From Bacteroidota bacterium (GTDB taxonomy: Bacteria > Bacteroidota > Bacteroidia > Chitinophagales > Chitinophagaceae): DNA of 64,000 bases. Positions 33,572 to 41,655 of this stretch are shown piece after piece. Every line of letters begins with the position of its first letter. Within the stretch, counting starts at the first letter, position 1. The position numbers were made by a program, and so were the translations under genes. The stretch lies in assembly GCA_018268105.1 (NCBI GenBank), contig JAFDXG010000143.1, positions 1 through 64,000 on the forward strand. Direction: 5' to 3'. The notes beneath the pieces were generated by a model. It was given only the letters and a program-made list of their open reading frames with translations. It was not told the origin of the DNA and ran no database searches.

Positions 33572-34542
33572 TCAGCGTAGTTGATAGGTTTTTCTGATAT
33601 CAGGTGCAGGCAATATCTTAGCTTCAACATTGGTGATATAAATATTGTAATTCAGCTTTTCCTTATACTCTTTTGATACGCCAACACCCTTGCTTTTAGC
33701 CTGCGCCTGCGCATTGCGCCATCTCCGTTTAAACTCATGATCAGGTACTTTCTCAATGATCATCCTGCATGCAAGCCGCTCCTTATCATATACCAGCACG
33801 TCCTGTTGCAGATGTTGTTGCTGATTTGCCTGCCTGAGTACCTTATTCCAGTTCAGAGGCTTTCCATTCGGGTTGTATACGCCCGCCTGAGGAGGTAACC
33901 TGTTCAGGGAGAATGCTTCAGATTGTATGACTGCCTTCAGATAAGTGGGAGAAACATATCCCAGATCACGAATATGCAGATTGCCTGTAGTTATAACCGA
34001 TATGGTTTGCTCTGCATCTTTGAAGTTATTGCGTAAACCATCGTTAGCTTTACAGACAACCAGTTGCCACTTACCAGGTCATATTGAAATTGCAGACTTA
34101 TTATGCCATTGGTCTTGCTGAAATTACCATACCCTCTGTAGGCACCATTATAATCAGTAGGTAATTTAAACTTAGTAGAATCTTTTACTTTGATACGTGA
34201 AAAATGTGTGTTTAACCTTCCGTTCTCTCTGCCGAAATGTTGTTTCAACGCCTGCTGTATGATGTGTTCAAGAAAGTTAACCGCCTGAGTACTGAAACGT
34301 TGATGCAGAGCTTCTTTGGTTACTTCTATGCCATGAGTCTGTCGCAGTTCTGCCGTCAGGTCCGGCAGGCTTATATGTTCCTGTGGGCTATCACTTACCA
34401 TTAGTGTAGCCAGAAAACCCTGTGCTGTTATTTTGTCACTACTTCTTTTAATAAATCCTGATAGCCTCCCTGTTTTCTCTGCCTGTACAGAACAAAGGAA
34501 GCCTTTAATGTTGGCAGAAATATCTGTTGCATGTTCTTCCAA
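33572..34542 (-). pseudogene. Frameshifted and 3'-truncated IS4-family transposase
   Basis: The 5' part (34542-about 34040) encodes the N-terminal region and the first catalytic Asp motif (RIKVKDSTKFKLP). It then leaves frame near 34040 within GNWLSVKLT. The next frame continues without stops through NLHIRDLGYVSPTYLKA (second Asp in RDLGY) and ends in IRKTYQLR followed by TGA at 33572. A complete IS4 transposase would continue with W-x-IE-x-x-FK (the YREK region) and about 60 more residues, so the catalytic Glu part is lost. The TTG at 34542 is only a nominal start. No terminal inverted repeats could be identified. Confidence 0.75.
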
Positions 34543-34667
34543 TAAAATTTTTTCCCGAATTGGTAATTTGTTTCTCCTCTTAACCCGTTAAGTCTTAATT
34601 CTGCAACGGTTATGTATTATACAAATATTCTTTACCCTATGCCCTTAAATAATACTACAATGAGGAG

Positions 34668-34697
34668 AAAAAAAACAACTCCACACGGTGAGTTGTT
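34668..34697 (-). terminator. Minus-strand rho-independent terminator
   Basis: AACAACTC / GAGTTGTT with an 8-nt loop (34674-34697) is followed on the minus strand by a run of eight T. It lies downstream of the PepSY-like lipoprotein gene, beyond the nearer hairpin at 34775-34801. Confidence 0.55.
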
Positions 34698-34774
34698 CAT
34701 TATCAATAAGTTAGATATTCTCTTCTGCTTAGCTTAACGACTATGGCGAAGACACCCCGGTAGGGGAAATATAT

Positions 34775-34801
34775 AAAAAGCTCCCGGATGTATCCAGGAG
34801 C
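34775..34801 (-). terminator. Terminator of the PepSY-like lipoprotein gene
   Basis: GCTCCCGGA / TCCAGGAGC (one mismatch, 4-nt loop, 34780-34801) is followed on the minus strand by TTTTT. It is 36 bp after the stop of the gene at 34837-35247. Confidence 0.7.
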
Positions 34802-34836
34802 AATACCCTAAAACCTAATCCTATATTTGAAAAATA

Positions 34837-35247
34837 TTACGGTATTTCACATTCACATGACCCGGTAATTTTGTGATTTGAAGTATCCGGGGAATCTTCT
34901 GAATTTTCATCGTGATCATTATCTATCTCTTCCTTTACAAATACACCGGCTGCAGTGAACTGTGCCAGCTTTTTTTGATTGACAGGTTGAATGAAATATG
35001 CACAGTAACCAATACTATCTTTTCGGAACCAGGTATTTACGACTAAAGACGGATAGCGAACAGAAAAAGAATCTTTTACAACTTGAGGTACGACGTTTGC
35101 TGCTACAACAGGACAAAGATTTTCCTTCTCTTTGTCTTTATTTTTTTCTTTTGAACAGGAAGTAAATGCTATGCTTAAAATAAAAATTACTGCGGGTAAG
35201 AAAAATAGAGAAATACATTTGTTAAATGTTATTGTTCCTGCTGTCAT
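34837..35247 (-). CDS. PepSY-like (DUF2874-type) lipoprotein
   Basis: The 136-residue product has a lipoprotein signal (PAVIFILSIAFTSCSKEK). After a lysine/glutamate-rich spacer there is one PepSY-like repeat (VVPQVVKDSFSVRYPSLVVNTWFRKDSIGYCAYFI), and it ends in a Cys-rich tail (GSCECEIP). The repeat resembles those of the protein at 61764-62210. Proteins of this kind are periplasmic; their ligand is unknown. It lies in the islet next to the transposase remnant. Confidence 0.65.
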   Translation of the reverse strand: MTAGTITFNKCISLFFLPAVIFILSIAFTSCSKEKNKDKEKENLCPVVAANVVPQVVKDSFSVRYPSLVVNTWFRKDSIGYCAYFIQPVNQKKLAQFTAAGVFVKEEIDNDHDENSEDSPDTSNHKITGSCECEIP

Positions 35248-35303
35248 AGTTGTATATTTTGAAAGTTTTTAAATGAATTAGAAGGACATTAATAGTGTTG
35301 CTC

Positions 35304-35696
35304 TTATTTATGTTTAATTTTTAACAGTTTATAAATTATAACATCAGTATTCAAAACGGTTAATTGATAAGAAATGGTTTCAATAAATGATTTCGCTATT
35401 TCATTATTTAATATTAAAAGAAACCTTTTACTGATTTTATTTTTGTTTTCAACCAAATCAAATAACTCCTGTAGAGTTGTCAGTTCATAACCCTCATCCA
35501 ATAGCGCTGAGACATCGCTTTGCATTTTTTCACTCGTCAGTTCTGAAATTGTTCCGTTAAGCAGGTTTAGTTTCTTGTACCGGTTAACTGAATTGTAGTT
35601 CTGCACATTTTTAGATATACTGCTCCTGGGAAAAATAATCAAGTAAATAAAACTTACACACAGTAACAGATAAATAAATAAATACTCTTTATTCAT
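35304..35696 (-). CDS. Hypothetical membrane protein resembling a degenerate polysaccharide deacetylase N-terminal part
   Basis: The 130-residue product has one N-terminal transmembrane helix (FIYLLLCVSFIYLIIFP). The rest, VSALLDEGYELTTLQELFDLVENKNKISKRFLLILNNE, follows the pattern of NodB-type deacetylases just before their first motif, where an Asp-Asp-Gly metal motif (TFDDG) is expected. Here the corresponding residues are LILNNE, so no metal site is present, and the chain ends about 30 residues later. It could be an inactivated, truncated relative or a coincidental similarity. It may be cotranscribed with nothing nearby. Confidence 0.45.
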   Translation of the reverse strand: MNKEYLFIYLLLCVSFIYLIIFPRSSISKNVQNYNSVNRYKKLNLLNGTISELTSEKMQSDVSALLDEGYELTTLQELFDLVENKNKISKRFLLILNNEIAKSFIETISYQLTVLNTDVIIYKLLKIKHK

Positions 35697-36106
35697 GTTA
35701 ATAGAGGACGATCATTCCGTTTTCTGTTATTAGATTAATTACAATACTTAGACAACCATTTTTATAAAAAGGGTTGGCTCATTTTGAAGCTTATATGTTA
35801 AAACAACGTCTAATCTAAAAATTTAAGGGTAAGGTTTACGCACATTCTTTTCGCAATAGATGAGAATGCTTATTTAGAAGAGGTGATGAATTTTATAAAA
35901 AATTGAAACGGATATTAACTATACCGGCATTCAATTTTAATGATTTCTTTTGTGATGAAGCATTTAACTGTTTTATAATTTAGTCTTTTATTTTTGCCGG
36001 GTATGGAATAGGGATATTAAAACGCTATTGTGTAATTCATTAATTCAGTGAAACCGGTTTCTTGATTTTGTTTCATACCTTGTACTACTTTTTTAATGAA
36101 AGCTAT
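35697..36106. other. Intergenic region upstream of the DsbA-like gene
   Basis: About 410 bp with no gene visible. It is AT-rich. TATTTTTG at 35989-35996 is a possible -7 element for the DsbA-like gene, with a poor ACTG 18 bp upstream of it. No tRNA or terminator is seen. Confidence 0.4.
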
Positions 36107-36823
36107 ATGCAATCAAATATGAAAGTGGAAATATGGAGTGATGTCATGTGTCCCTTCTGCTATATTGGTAAAAGAAGATTTGAAGAAGCAATGGCAGTTT
36201 TCAAACATGCTGATAAAGTAGCGGTAATTTGGCATAGCTTTCAGCTTGATCCCGATATACAACCTGATCATGGCAAAAATTTATATGAATATCTTAGCGA
36301 AAGAAAAGGGATATCTATAGAAGAGTCTGTTGAGATGCACCGGTATGTAACTCAAATGGCCACAGATGCGGGGCTGGTATATCATTTTGAAAAAGCCGTT
36401 GTAGCTAATTCCTTTGATGCCCATCGGCTTATTCAGTTTGCAAATACTGTAGGGAAGGGAGATGAGACGGAGGAACGATTGTTCCGAGCATATTTTACCG
36501 AAGGGAAAGATATTAGCGATCACAAAGTATTAATTGAATTAGTAGCAGATATCGGATTTACCCCAGGCCAGGTAAAGGTTGCACTGGATGAAGATATTTA
36601 TGCCTACAGGGTCAAAGAAGATATTGCAGAAGCTGCACATCTTGGTATACGGAGTGTTCCTTTTTTTGTGTTCAACCGTAAATATGCGGTATCCGGCGCA
36701 CAGCCGGCGGCGACCTTTCTTCAGGTATTGCAACAATCCTATACAGACTGGCAAAAGGATAATGAGTTGCAGATACTGGTTGCAAACGGATCAACATGTA
36801 CTCCGGGTGAAGCATGCAATTAA
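36107..36823 (+). CDS. DsbA-family oxidoreductase (FrnE-like)
   Basis: The ~239-residue protein has a thioredoxin fold with a CPFC active site near the start (VEIWSDVMCPFCYIGKRRFEEA), the inserted helical region (NSFDAHRLIQFANTVGKGDETEERLFRAYFTEG) and the cis-Pro stretch LGIRSVPFFVFNRKYAVSGAQ. FrnE-type proteins catalyse thiol-disulfide exchange; no signal peptide is visible, so it is probably cytoplasmic. The C-terminal tail has an extra Cys pair (STCTPGEAC). ATG at 36107 is preferred; a TTG at 36062 lies further upstream. Confidence 0.88.
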   Translation: MQSNMKVEIWSDVMCPFCYIGKRRFEEAMAVFKHADKVAVIWHSFQLDPDIQPDHGKNLYEYLSERKGISIEESVEMHRYVTQMATDAGLVYHFEKAVVANSFDAHRLIQFANTVGKGDETEERLFRAYFTEGKDISDHKVLIELVADIGFTPGQVKVALDEDIYAYRVKEDIAEAAHLGIRSVPFFVFNRKYAVSGAQPAATFLQVLQQSYTDWQKDNELQILVANGSTCTPGEACN

Positions 36824-36913
36824 TGAAATGTTATGGCGTGAAGGTAAATGTGACGGAGTATTGTTATTGTTAAAAAAGTATCGCAGGGATTGATTTTTCA
36901 ATAATGACAATGT

Positions 36914-37942
36914 ATGAAATATAATTTGTTAGGTAGTACCGGTTTAAAAGTATCGGAGCTTTGTCTCGGCACTATGACTTTTGGAGGAATTGAAGGGGGG
37001 ATATATTCCTCCATTGGTTCATTACGGCAGGAGCCAGTAGATAAACTTTTAAAAACAGCGGTGGATGCCGGTATTAATTTTATTGATACGGCGAATGTGT
37101 ACTCGGAGGGTTTGTCAGAAGAAGTGACGGGCAAGGCTATACGAAATCTTGGTCTGAACAGAAACGACCTGGTGATTGCTACCAAAGTGAGGGGTAAAAT
37201 GGGAAGTGGACCCAATGATCAGGGACTTACCCGGAAGCATATACTTCACCAGGCAGAAGAAAGCCTTCGCCGGTTGAATACGGATTATATTGATCTTTAC
37301 CAGATTCATGGTTTTGATGCGCTCACACCGCTGGAAGAAACGGTGGATGTGTTGGATAGTCTTGTACAGTCGGGGAAAGTAAGATATACCGGTTGCAGCA
37401 ACCTTACGGCATGGCAACTGATGAAAGCCTTGTCCTATTCACATTATAACCGGCGCTCAAAATTTGTCTCCATTCAGTCGTACTATACTTTAGCAGGCCG
37501 TGATCTTGAACGTGAGGTTGTCCCTTTATTAAAAGATCAAAAGGTTGGATTGATGGTATGGAGTCCGCTTGCAGGCGGCATGCTCTCTGGTAAGTATACC
37601 CGAAGCGGGGAGAATGAAAAAGGTTCAAGACGAACTACATTTGATTTTCCTCCCGTTAACAAAGAAAAGGTATATAATATTGTTGAATTATTGCAGGGAA
37701 TGGCCAAAGCAAAAAACAGTAGTGTAGCACAATTGGCGCTGGCATGGCTGCTTCATCAGCAGGTGGTTACTACCGTAATCATTGGAGCCAGAAAATCTGA
37801 CCAGTTAGAGGATAATCTGAAAGCCGTTGAGGTGAAGTTTACCGCTGATGAATTTAAGCAGCTTGATGATATCAGCAAACTGTCTCCGGAATATCCGGGT
37901 TGGATGCTGGAGCGCCAGGGAGTTGACCGGAAAGCTGAATAA
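36914..37942 (+). CDS. Aldo/keto reductase
   Basis: The 342-residue NADPH-dependent reductase has the AKR tetrad region: FIDTANVYSEGLSEEVTGKAI (Asp, Tyr), LVIATKVRGK (Lys) and YIDLYQIHGFD (His). The C-terminal cofactor motif VIIGARKSDQLEDNLKAVE is present. It resembles the YghZ/GSP69-type class. The substrate is unknown. It ends 7 bp from the convergent ABC transporter gene. Confidence 0.92.
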   Translation: MKYNLLGSTGLKVSELCLGTMTFGGIEGGIYSSIGSLRQEPVDKLLKTAVDAGINFIDTANVYSEGLSEEVTGKAIRNLGLNRNDLVIATKVRGKMGSGPNDQGLTRKHILHQAEESLRRLNTDYIDLYQIHGFDALTPLEETVDVLDSLVQSGKVRYTGCSNLTAWQLMKALSYSHYNRRSKFVSIQSYYTLAGRDLEREVVPLLKDQKVGLMVWSPLAGGMLSGKYTRSGENEKGSRRTTFDFPPVNKEKVYNIVELLQGMAKAKNSSVAQLALAWLLHQQVVTTVIIGARKSDQLEDNLKAVEVKFTADEFKQLDDISKLSPEYPGWMLERQGVDRKAE

Positions 37943-37949
37943 TTGAAAA

Positions 37950-39758
37950 TTATTTCACCTCCTGCATATCTACCAGTCTTTTGTATATTCCATTCAGGGC
38001 AAGCAGTTGCTCATGTGTACCACGCTCAGCTATTTCTCCTTTTTGCAAAACCAGAATTTCATCGGCATGCCGTACTGTAGAAAGGCGATGGGCAATTACA
38101 ATGGAAGTACGGTCTTCCATTAAATTATTAATAGCATCCTGTACCAGTCTTTCACTTTCGGTATCGAGGGAGGAGGTGGCTTCATCTAAAATGAGTATAG
38201 GAGGGTTTTTCAGCACTGCCCTCGCGATGGTCAGCCTTTGTCGTTCACCGCCGCTGAGCTTGGAACCTCGGTCACCGATATTGCTATTATAACCCAACTC
38301 TTTTTTTACAATGAATTCATGGGCATTGGCAATCTTGGCAGCGTGTATTATTTCCTTTTCTGTGGCCTCCGGATAGCCAAGTGCGATATTTTCCGCAATA
38401 GTATCATTGAATAGAATGGGCTCCTGGGTAACAATGCTCATCAGTTTCCTGACGGATTGCAATGAATAATCTTTGATATTTATACCGTCAATCAAAACTT
38501 CCCCGCCCGTAACATCATGAAACCTGGGTACAAGGTCTGCAAGGGTGGATTTACCTGCACCGGATGATCCCACCAGTGCTATTGTTTTTCCTTTTTCAAT
38601 GGTGAGATTAATATTGTTGAGTATTACTGCATCTTCGTAAGCAAACTTGGCATTTCTGAATTCAATCTTATTTTCGAAGGAAAGGAGTTGCTTACCATTA
38701 GGATTGTCATCTACGGTAATCTTTGTTTTCAAAATTTCTTCAATACGCACTATGGCTGACGATCCTTTCTGCATATTGCTGAAAGAGGTGGAAAGTGTTT
38801 TTACCGGGTTGATGATATTATAAAACAGGGCAAGGTAGCCGATAAACATGGAAGGCGTGAGTGACAGTTTGCCGCCAAGCACTAATTGTCCGCCAAACCA
38901 AAGTATTCCTGTAAATACCAGCACCCCTAAAAATTCCGACATTGGCGATGCAAGATCACGCCGCTTTGTAATCTTATTTTTGGTTTCATACAATTCGTCA
39001 TTGATTTTGCCAAACCTCCCCCGTAATAACCCCTCAATATTAAATGCTTTTATTACTCTGAGGCCATTCAAAGTTTCATCCAGAATAGAGAGCGACTCAC
39101 CGAGTTTAATGGCTGCTTCATTAGACTGTCGTTTCAATGACCGGGAAATACGGCCAAGAATGAATCCTACTATAGGTATGCATATTAAAATAGCAATCGT
39201 AAGTTGTGGGCTGATATAAAATAAGACGACAAAGTTAACCAGTATCGTGAGAGGGTCGCGTATCCAGCCTTCCAGCGCGCCTATCAGGGATACTTCCACT
39301 TCCGATACATCGTTGGTTATCCTGCTGATAAGGTCGCCCTTTCTTCTTTCTGTAAAATAACCAATGGGAAGCCTAAGAATTTTATCATACAATTCCGCTC
39401 TTAGTTTATGTACGATCTTATTTTTTAAAGGATTGAGTATAACAAAAGACAGGTATAAAAATAGATTTTTGAGTAAAATAGACACTACAATAATAACACA
39501 GATAAAGCCCAGCGCTCCTATCGGGTTGAGGTTGCCCACCCATAGTATCAGCAGCTTGCGGATATATACAGTAAGGGGACTGTCCATTTTGGGCATCAGC
39601 CCGGCATTATCCCCTTTAAATATCAGGTCAAAAAAAGGCATAAGCATTCCCAGGGAAACAATAGAAAAAACGATGGAAAGTACAGTGGTAATAAAGTATA
39701 ATACGATTTTACCTTTAAAGGCACCTAAGTATCGAAAGATCCGCGAATATTTCTTCAT
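37950..39758 (-). CDS. ABC half-transporter (MsbA-like), permease fused to ATPase
   Basis: The 602-residue exporter half-transporter has six transmembrane helices in the first ~320 residues and the intracellular-loop motif LPIGYFTERRKGDLISRITNDV. The ATPase domain has Walker A VGSSGAGKSTLADL, the signature LSGGERQRLTIARA and Walker B ILILDEATSSLD, then the H-loop IAHRLSTV. It probably works as a homodimer, for example in lipid or lipopolysaccharide flipping, but the substrate is not determined. It is monocistronic here. Confidence 0.9.
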   Translation of the reverse strand: MKKYSRIFRYLGAFKGKIVLYFITTVLSIVFSIVSLGMLMPFFDLIFKGDNAGLMPKMDSPLTVYIRKLLILWVGNLNPIGALGFICVIIVVSILLKNLFLYLSFVILNPLKNKIVHKLRAELYDKILRLPIGYFTERRKGDLISRITNDVSEVEVSLIGALEGWIRDPLTILVNFVVLFYISPQLTIAILICIPIVGFILGRISRSLKRQSNEAAIKLGESLSILDETLNGLRVIKAFNIEGLLRGRFGKINDELYETKNKITKRRDLASPMSEFLGVLVFTGILWFGGQLVLGGKLSLTPSMFIGYLALFYNIINPVKTLSTSFSNMQKGSSAIVRIEEILKTKITVDDNPNGKQLLSFENKIEFRNAKFAYEDAVILNNINLTIEKGKTIALVGSSGAGKSTLADLVPRFHDVTGGEVLIDGINIKDYSLQSVRKLMSIVTQEPILFNDTIAENIALGYPEATEKEIIHAAKIANAHEFIVKKELGYNSNIGDRGSKLSGGERQRLTIARAVLKNPPILILDEATSSLDTESERLVQDAINNLMEDRTSIVIAHRLSTVRHADEILVLQKGEIAERGTHEQLLALNGIYKRLVDMQEVK

Positions 39759-39821
39759 TCTTTTTTATCATCAGATTGAGCGGCAAAGTAACTAAATTTA
39801 CAGCCATTAAAACGGAATGAA

Positions 39822-40208
39822 ATGCTGGAAGGTAAACGACAGAAACAGGTAGCCGGGTTGTTGTACGAAGAATTTAACGAAATCTTCCGGAAACTTGGGC
39901 TGGGAATGATGGATGGTGGAATGGTTTCCATTGCTTCGGTGAAGGTTACTCCCGATTTGCTGGAGGCGAGGATATACCTGAGCTTTTTTAAGGTGGCTGA
40001 TCCCAAAACCGCCCTGAAGAAAATAGAAGATAAGGCCTGGGAGATCAAAAGAGAACTTACGATGCGTGTAAAACACCAGTTGCGCCGTATGCCGGAACTG
40101 AAGTTTTTTATTGATGATACCCTGGAGCATGTTTTCAGGATGGAAGAGTTGTTTAAAAAAATTAATGAAGAAAAAAGTGACGGGCAAATAACAGGCAGTG
40201 GGGAATAA
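39822..40208 (+). CDS. rbfA: 30S ribosome-binding factor A
   Basis: The 128-residue KH-like protein binds the 30S subunit and helps 16S rRNA maturation and cold adaptation. The sequence has the family start LEGKRQKQVAGLLYEEFNEIF, the VSIASVKVTPDLLEARIYLSFF strand pair and the C-terminal MRVKHQLRRMPELKFFIDDTLEHVFRMEELF. It starts 64 bp from the divergent ABC transporter. The LolE-like permease follows 44 bp downstream. Confidence 0.93.
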   Translation: MLEGKRQKQVAGLLYEEFNEIFRKLGLGMMDGGMVSIASVKVTPDLLEARIYLSFFKVADPKTALKKIEDKAWEIKRELTMRVKHQLRRMPELKFFIDDTLEHVFRMEELFKKINEEKSDGQITGSGE

Positions 40209-40252
40209 GTGCTCATAAGTCTCCTTTACTATCAATCAAAAAAACAGGCGTA

Positions 40253-41473
40253 TTGTATCTCATTTTTGCATGGCGCTATTTCAAAGCCAAAAAATCAACC
40301 AACGCTATTAATATTATAGCATGGGTAAGTGTTACGGCTATAGCATTTGCTACGGCTGCTCTGCTGGTATTGTGGAGTGCATTTAATGGGTTTGAAGACC
40401 TTGTGAAATCATTATACACCACTTTTTATCCTGACCTGAAGATAAATGCAGCTACGGGTAAGACACTTATACTCACTCCCTCTCAGGTACAGCAACTCAA
40501 AAATTTAGAGGGTATAAAAGCAGTTTCGCTGACTGTGGAAGAAAAAGCACTTTTGCAAAACGACGACTATACAGCTATCGTTGACCTGAAAGGTGTGGAC
40601 TCCAACTATACCGCAGTTACCAATATCAGTCAGAATATAATGAGGGGGAAATACTATACAGGAGATGCTGAAAATCCTGGCGCAGTACTGGGTGTGGGAG
40701 TTGAAAATGCATTAGCAGTATTAAGTGACAGAAGTATTGGTGGCTTGCGAATTGTTTTACCCAAAAGGGGGGACGTAAACCTTGCCGATCCCCTCACCGC
40801 CTTTAATGAAGGAACTATCATGCCTTTTGGCGCCTTTGCCGTGCAGGAAGAATTTGATAATAAATATGTGATTACTAATATTGATTTTGTAAAAACGCAT
40901 ATGGATTTCAAAGCCGATGAATATTCTGAAGTGGAGCTTGCCGTGACGCAACAGGGAAATGAAGACAGGATTAAAAAAGAAATTAAAAATTTACTGGGTA
41001 AAGATTATACCATCCAAACGCGGTATGAACAAAACAGCAGCCTGTATAATGTAATGCGGTTTGAGAAATATGCAATTTTTTGCATTTTTATTCTGGTACT
41101 CATTGTGGCGGCATTCAATATGATTGGGTCGCTGAGTATGCTGGTGCTGGAGAAACAGAAAGATATACAGGTACTGCAGTCTATGGGGGCAAACAAAAGC
41201 TGGATCAGAAAAGTATTTCTCAGCGAAGGTATATTGCTGGCTTTTATAGGAGCAGGAGCCGGTATGCTAATGGCATTAATACTTTGTTATGCACAAATAA
41301 AGTTTAAGCTTGTCCCTATCGAAGGCGCTTCATTTATCATCAATTATTACCCTGTAAAAATGGTAGCTACTGATTTTCTGGTAGTGTGTATTACTGTATT
41401 CATTATAGCTGTATCTGCTTCCTGGTATCCTTCTAAAAGGGCAGCAGAACAGGCTTTTGAACTGAGAAATTAG
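40253..41473 (+). CDS. ABC transporter permease, LolE/FtsX family
   Basis: The 406-residue protein has an N-terminal transmembrane helix (AWVSVTAIAFATAALLVLWSAF), a large periplasmic MacB-PCD-type domain (about 50-270) and three C-terminal helices with the FtsX core motif (MIGSLSMLVLEKQKDIQVLQSMGANKSWIRKVFLSEG). It is similar to the LolC/E group that, with LolD, releases lipoproteins from the inner membrane. No ATPase is adjacent. The start is a TTG; no ATG exists in frame before it. Confidence 0.85.
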   Translation: MYLIFAWRYFKAKKSTNAINIIAWVSVTAIAFATAALLVLWSAFNGFEDLVKSLYTTFYPDLKINAATGKTLILTPSQVQQLKNLEGIKAVSLTVEEKALLQNDDYTAIVDLKGVDSNYTAVTNISQNIMRGKYYTGDAENPGAVLGVGVENALAVLSDRSIGGLRIVLPKRGDVNLADPLTAFNEGTIMPFGAFAVQEEFDNKYVITNIDFVKTHMDFKADEYSEVELAVTQQGNEDRIKKEIKNLLGKDYTIQTRYEQNSSLYNVMRFEKYAIFCIFILVLIVAAFNMIGSLSMLVLEKQKDIQVLQSMGANKSWIRKVFLSEGILLAFIGAGAGMLMALILCYAQIKFKLVPIEGASFIINYYPVKMVATDFLVVCITVFIIAVSASWYPSKRAAEQAFELRN

Positions 41474-41481
41474 AGAAAGTT

Positions 41482-41525
41482 TCTCACAGATGCCACGGAT
41501 TCGCACAGAAAAATAATCTGTGAGA
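41482..41525. repeat. Inverted repeat with CACAGAT-type repetitive core
   Basis: TCTCACAGAT at 41482-41491 and ATCTGTGAGA at 41516-41525 are a perfect 10-bp inverted repeat. The ~24-nt interval contains GCCACGGATTCGCACAG, a string type widespread in Bacteroidota intergenic DNA. It could form a hairpin after the permease gene, but no T-run follows. Confidence 0.6.
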
Positions 41526-41655
41526 GAGAATAACTTTTACATCAGGACAATAATTGCCCCTGTTTTCTATCCATCAGACATACTGTCATAAATCAGAATT
41601 TGTACGTAATTTGTTGGTTAAACATTTTTTTAATTCGACTTATTCCAAATAAAAT

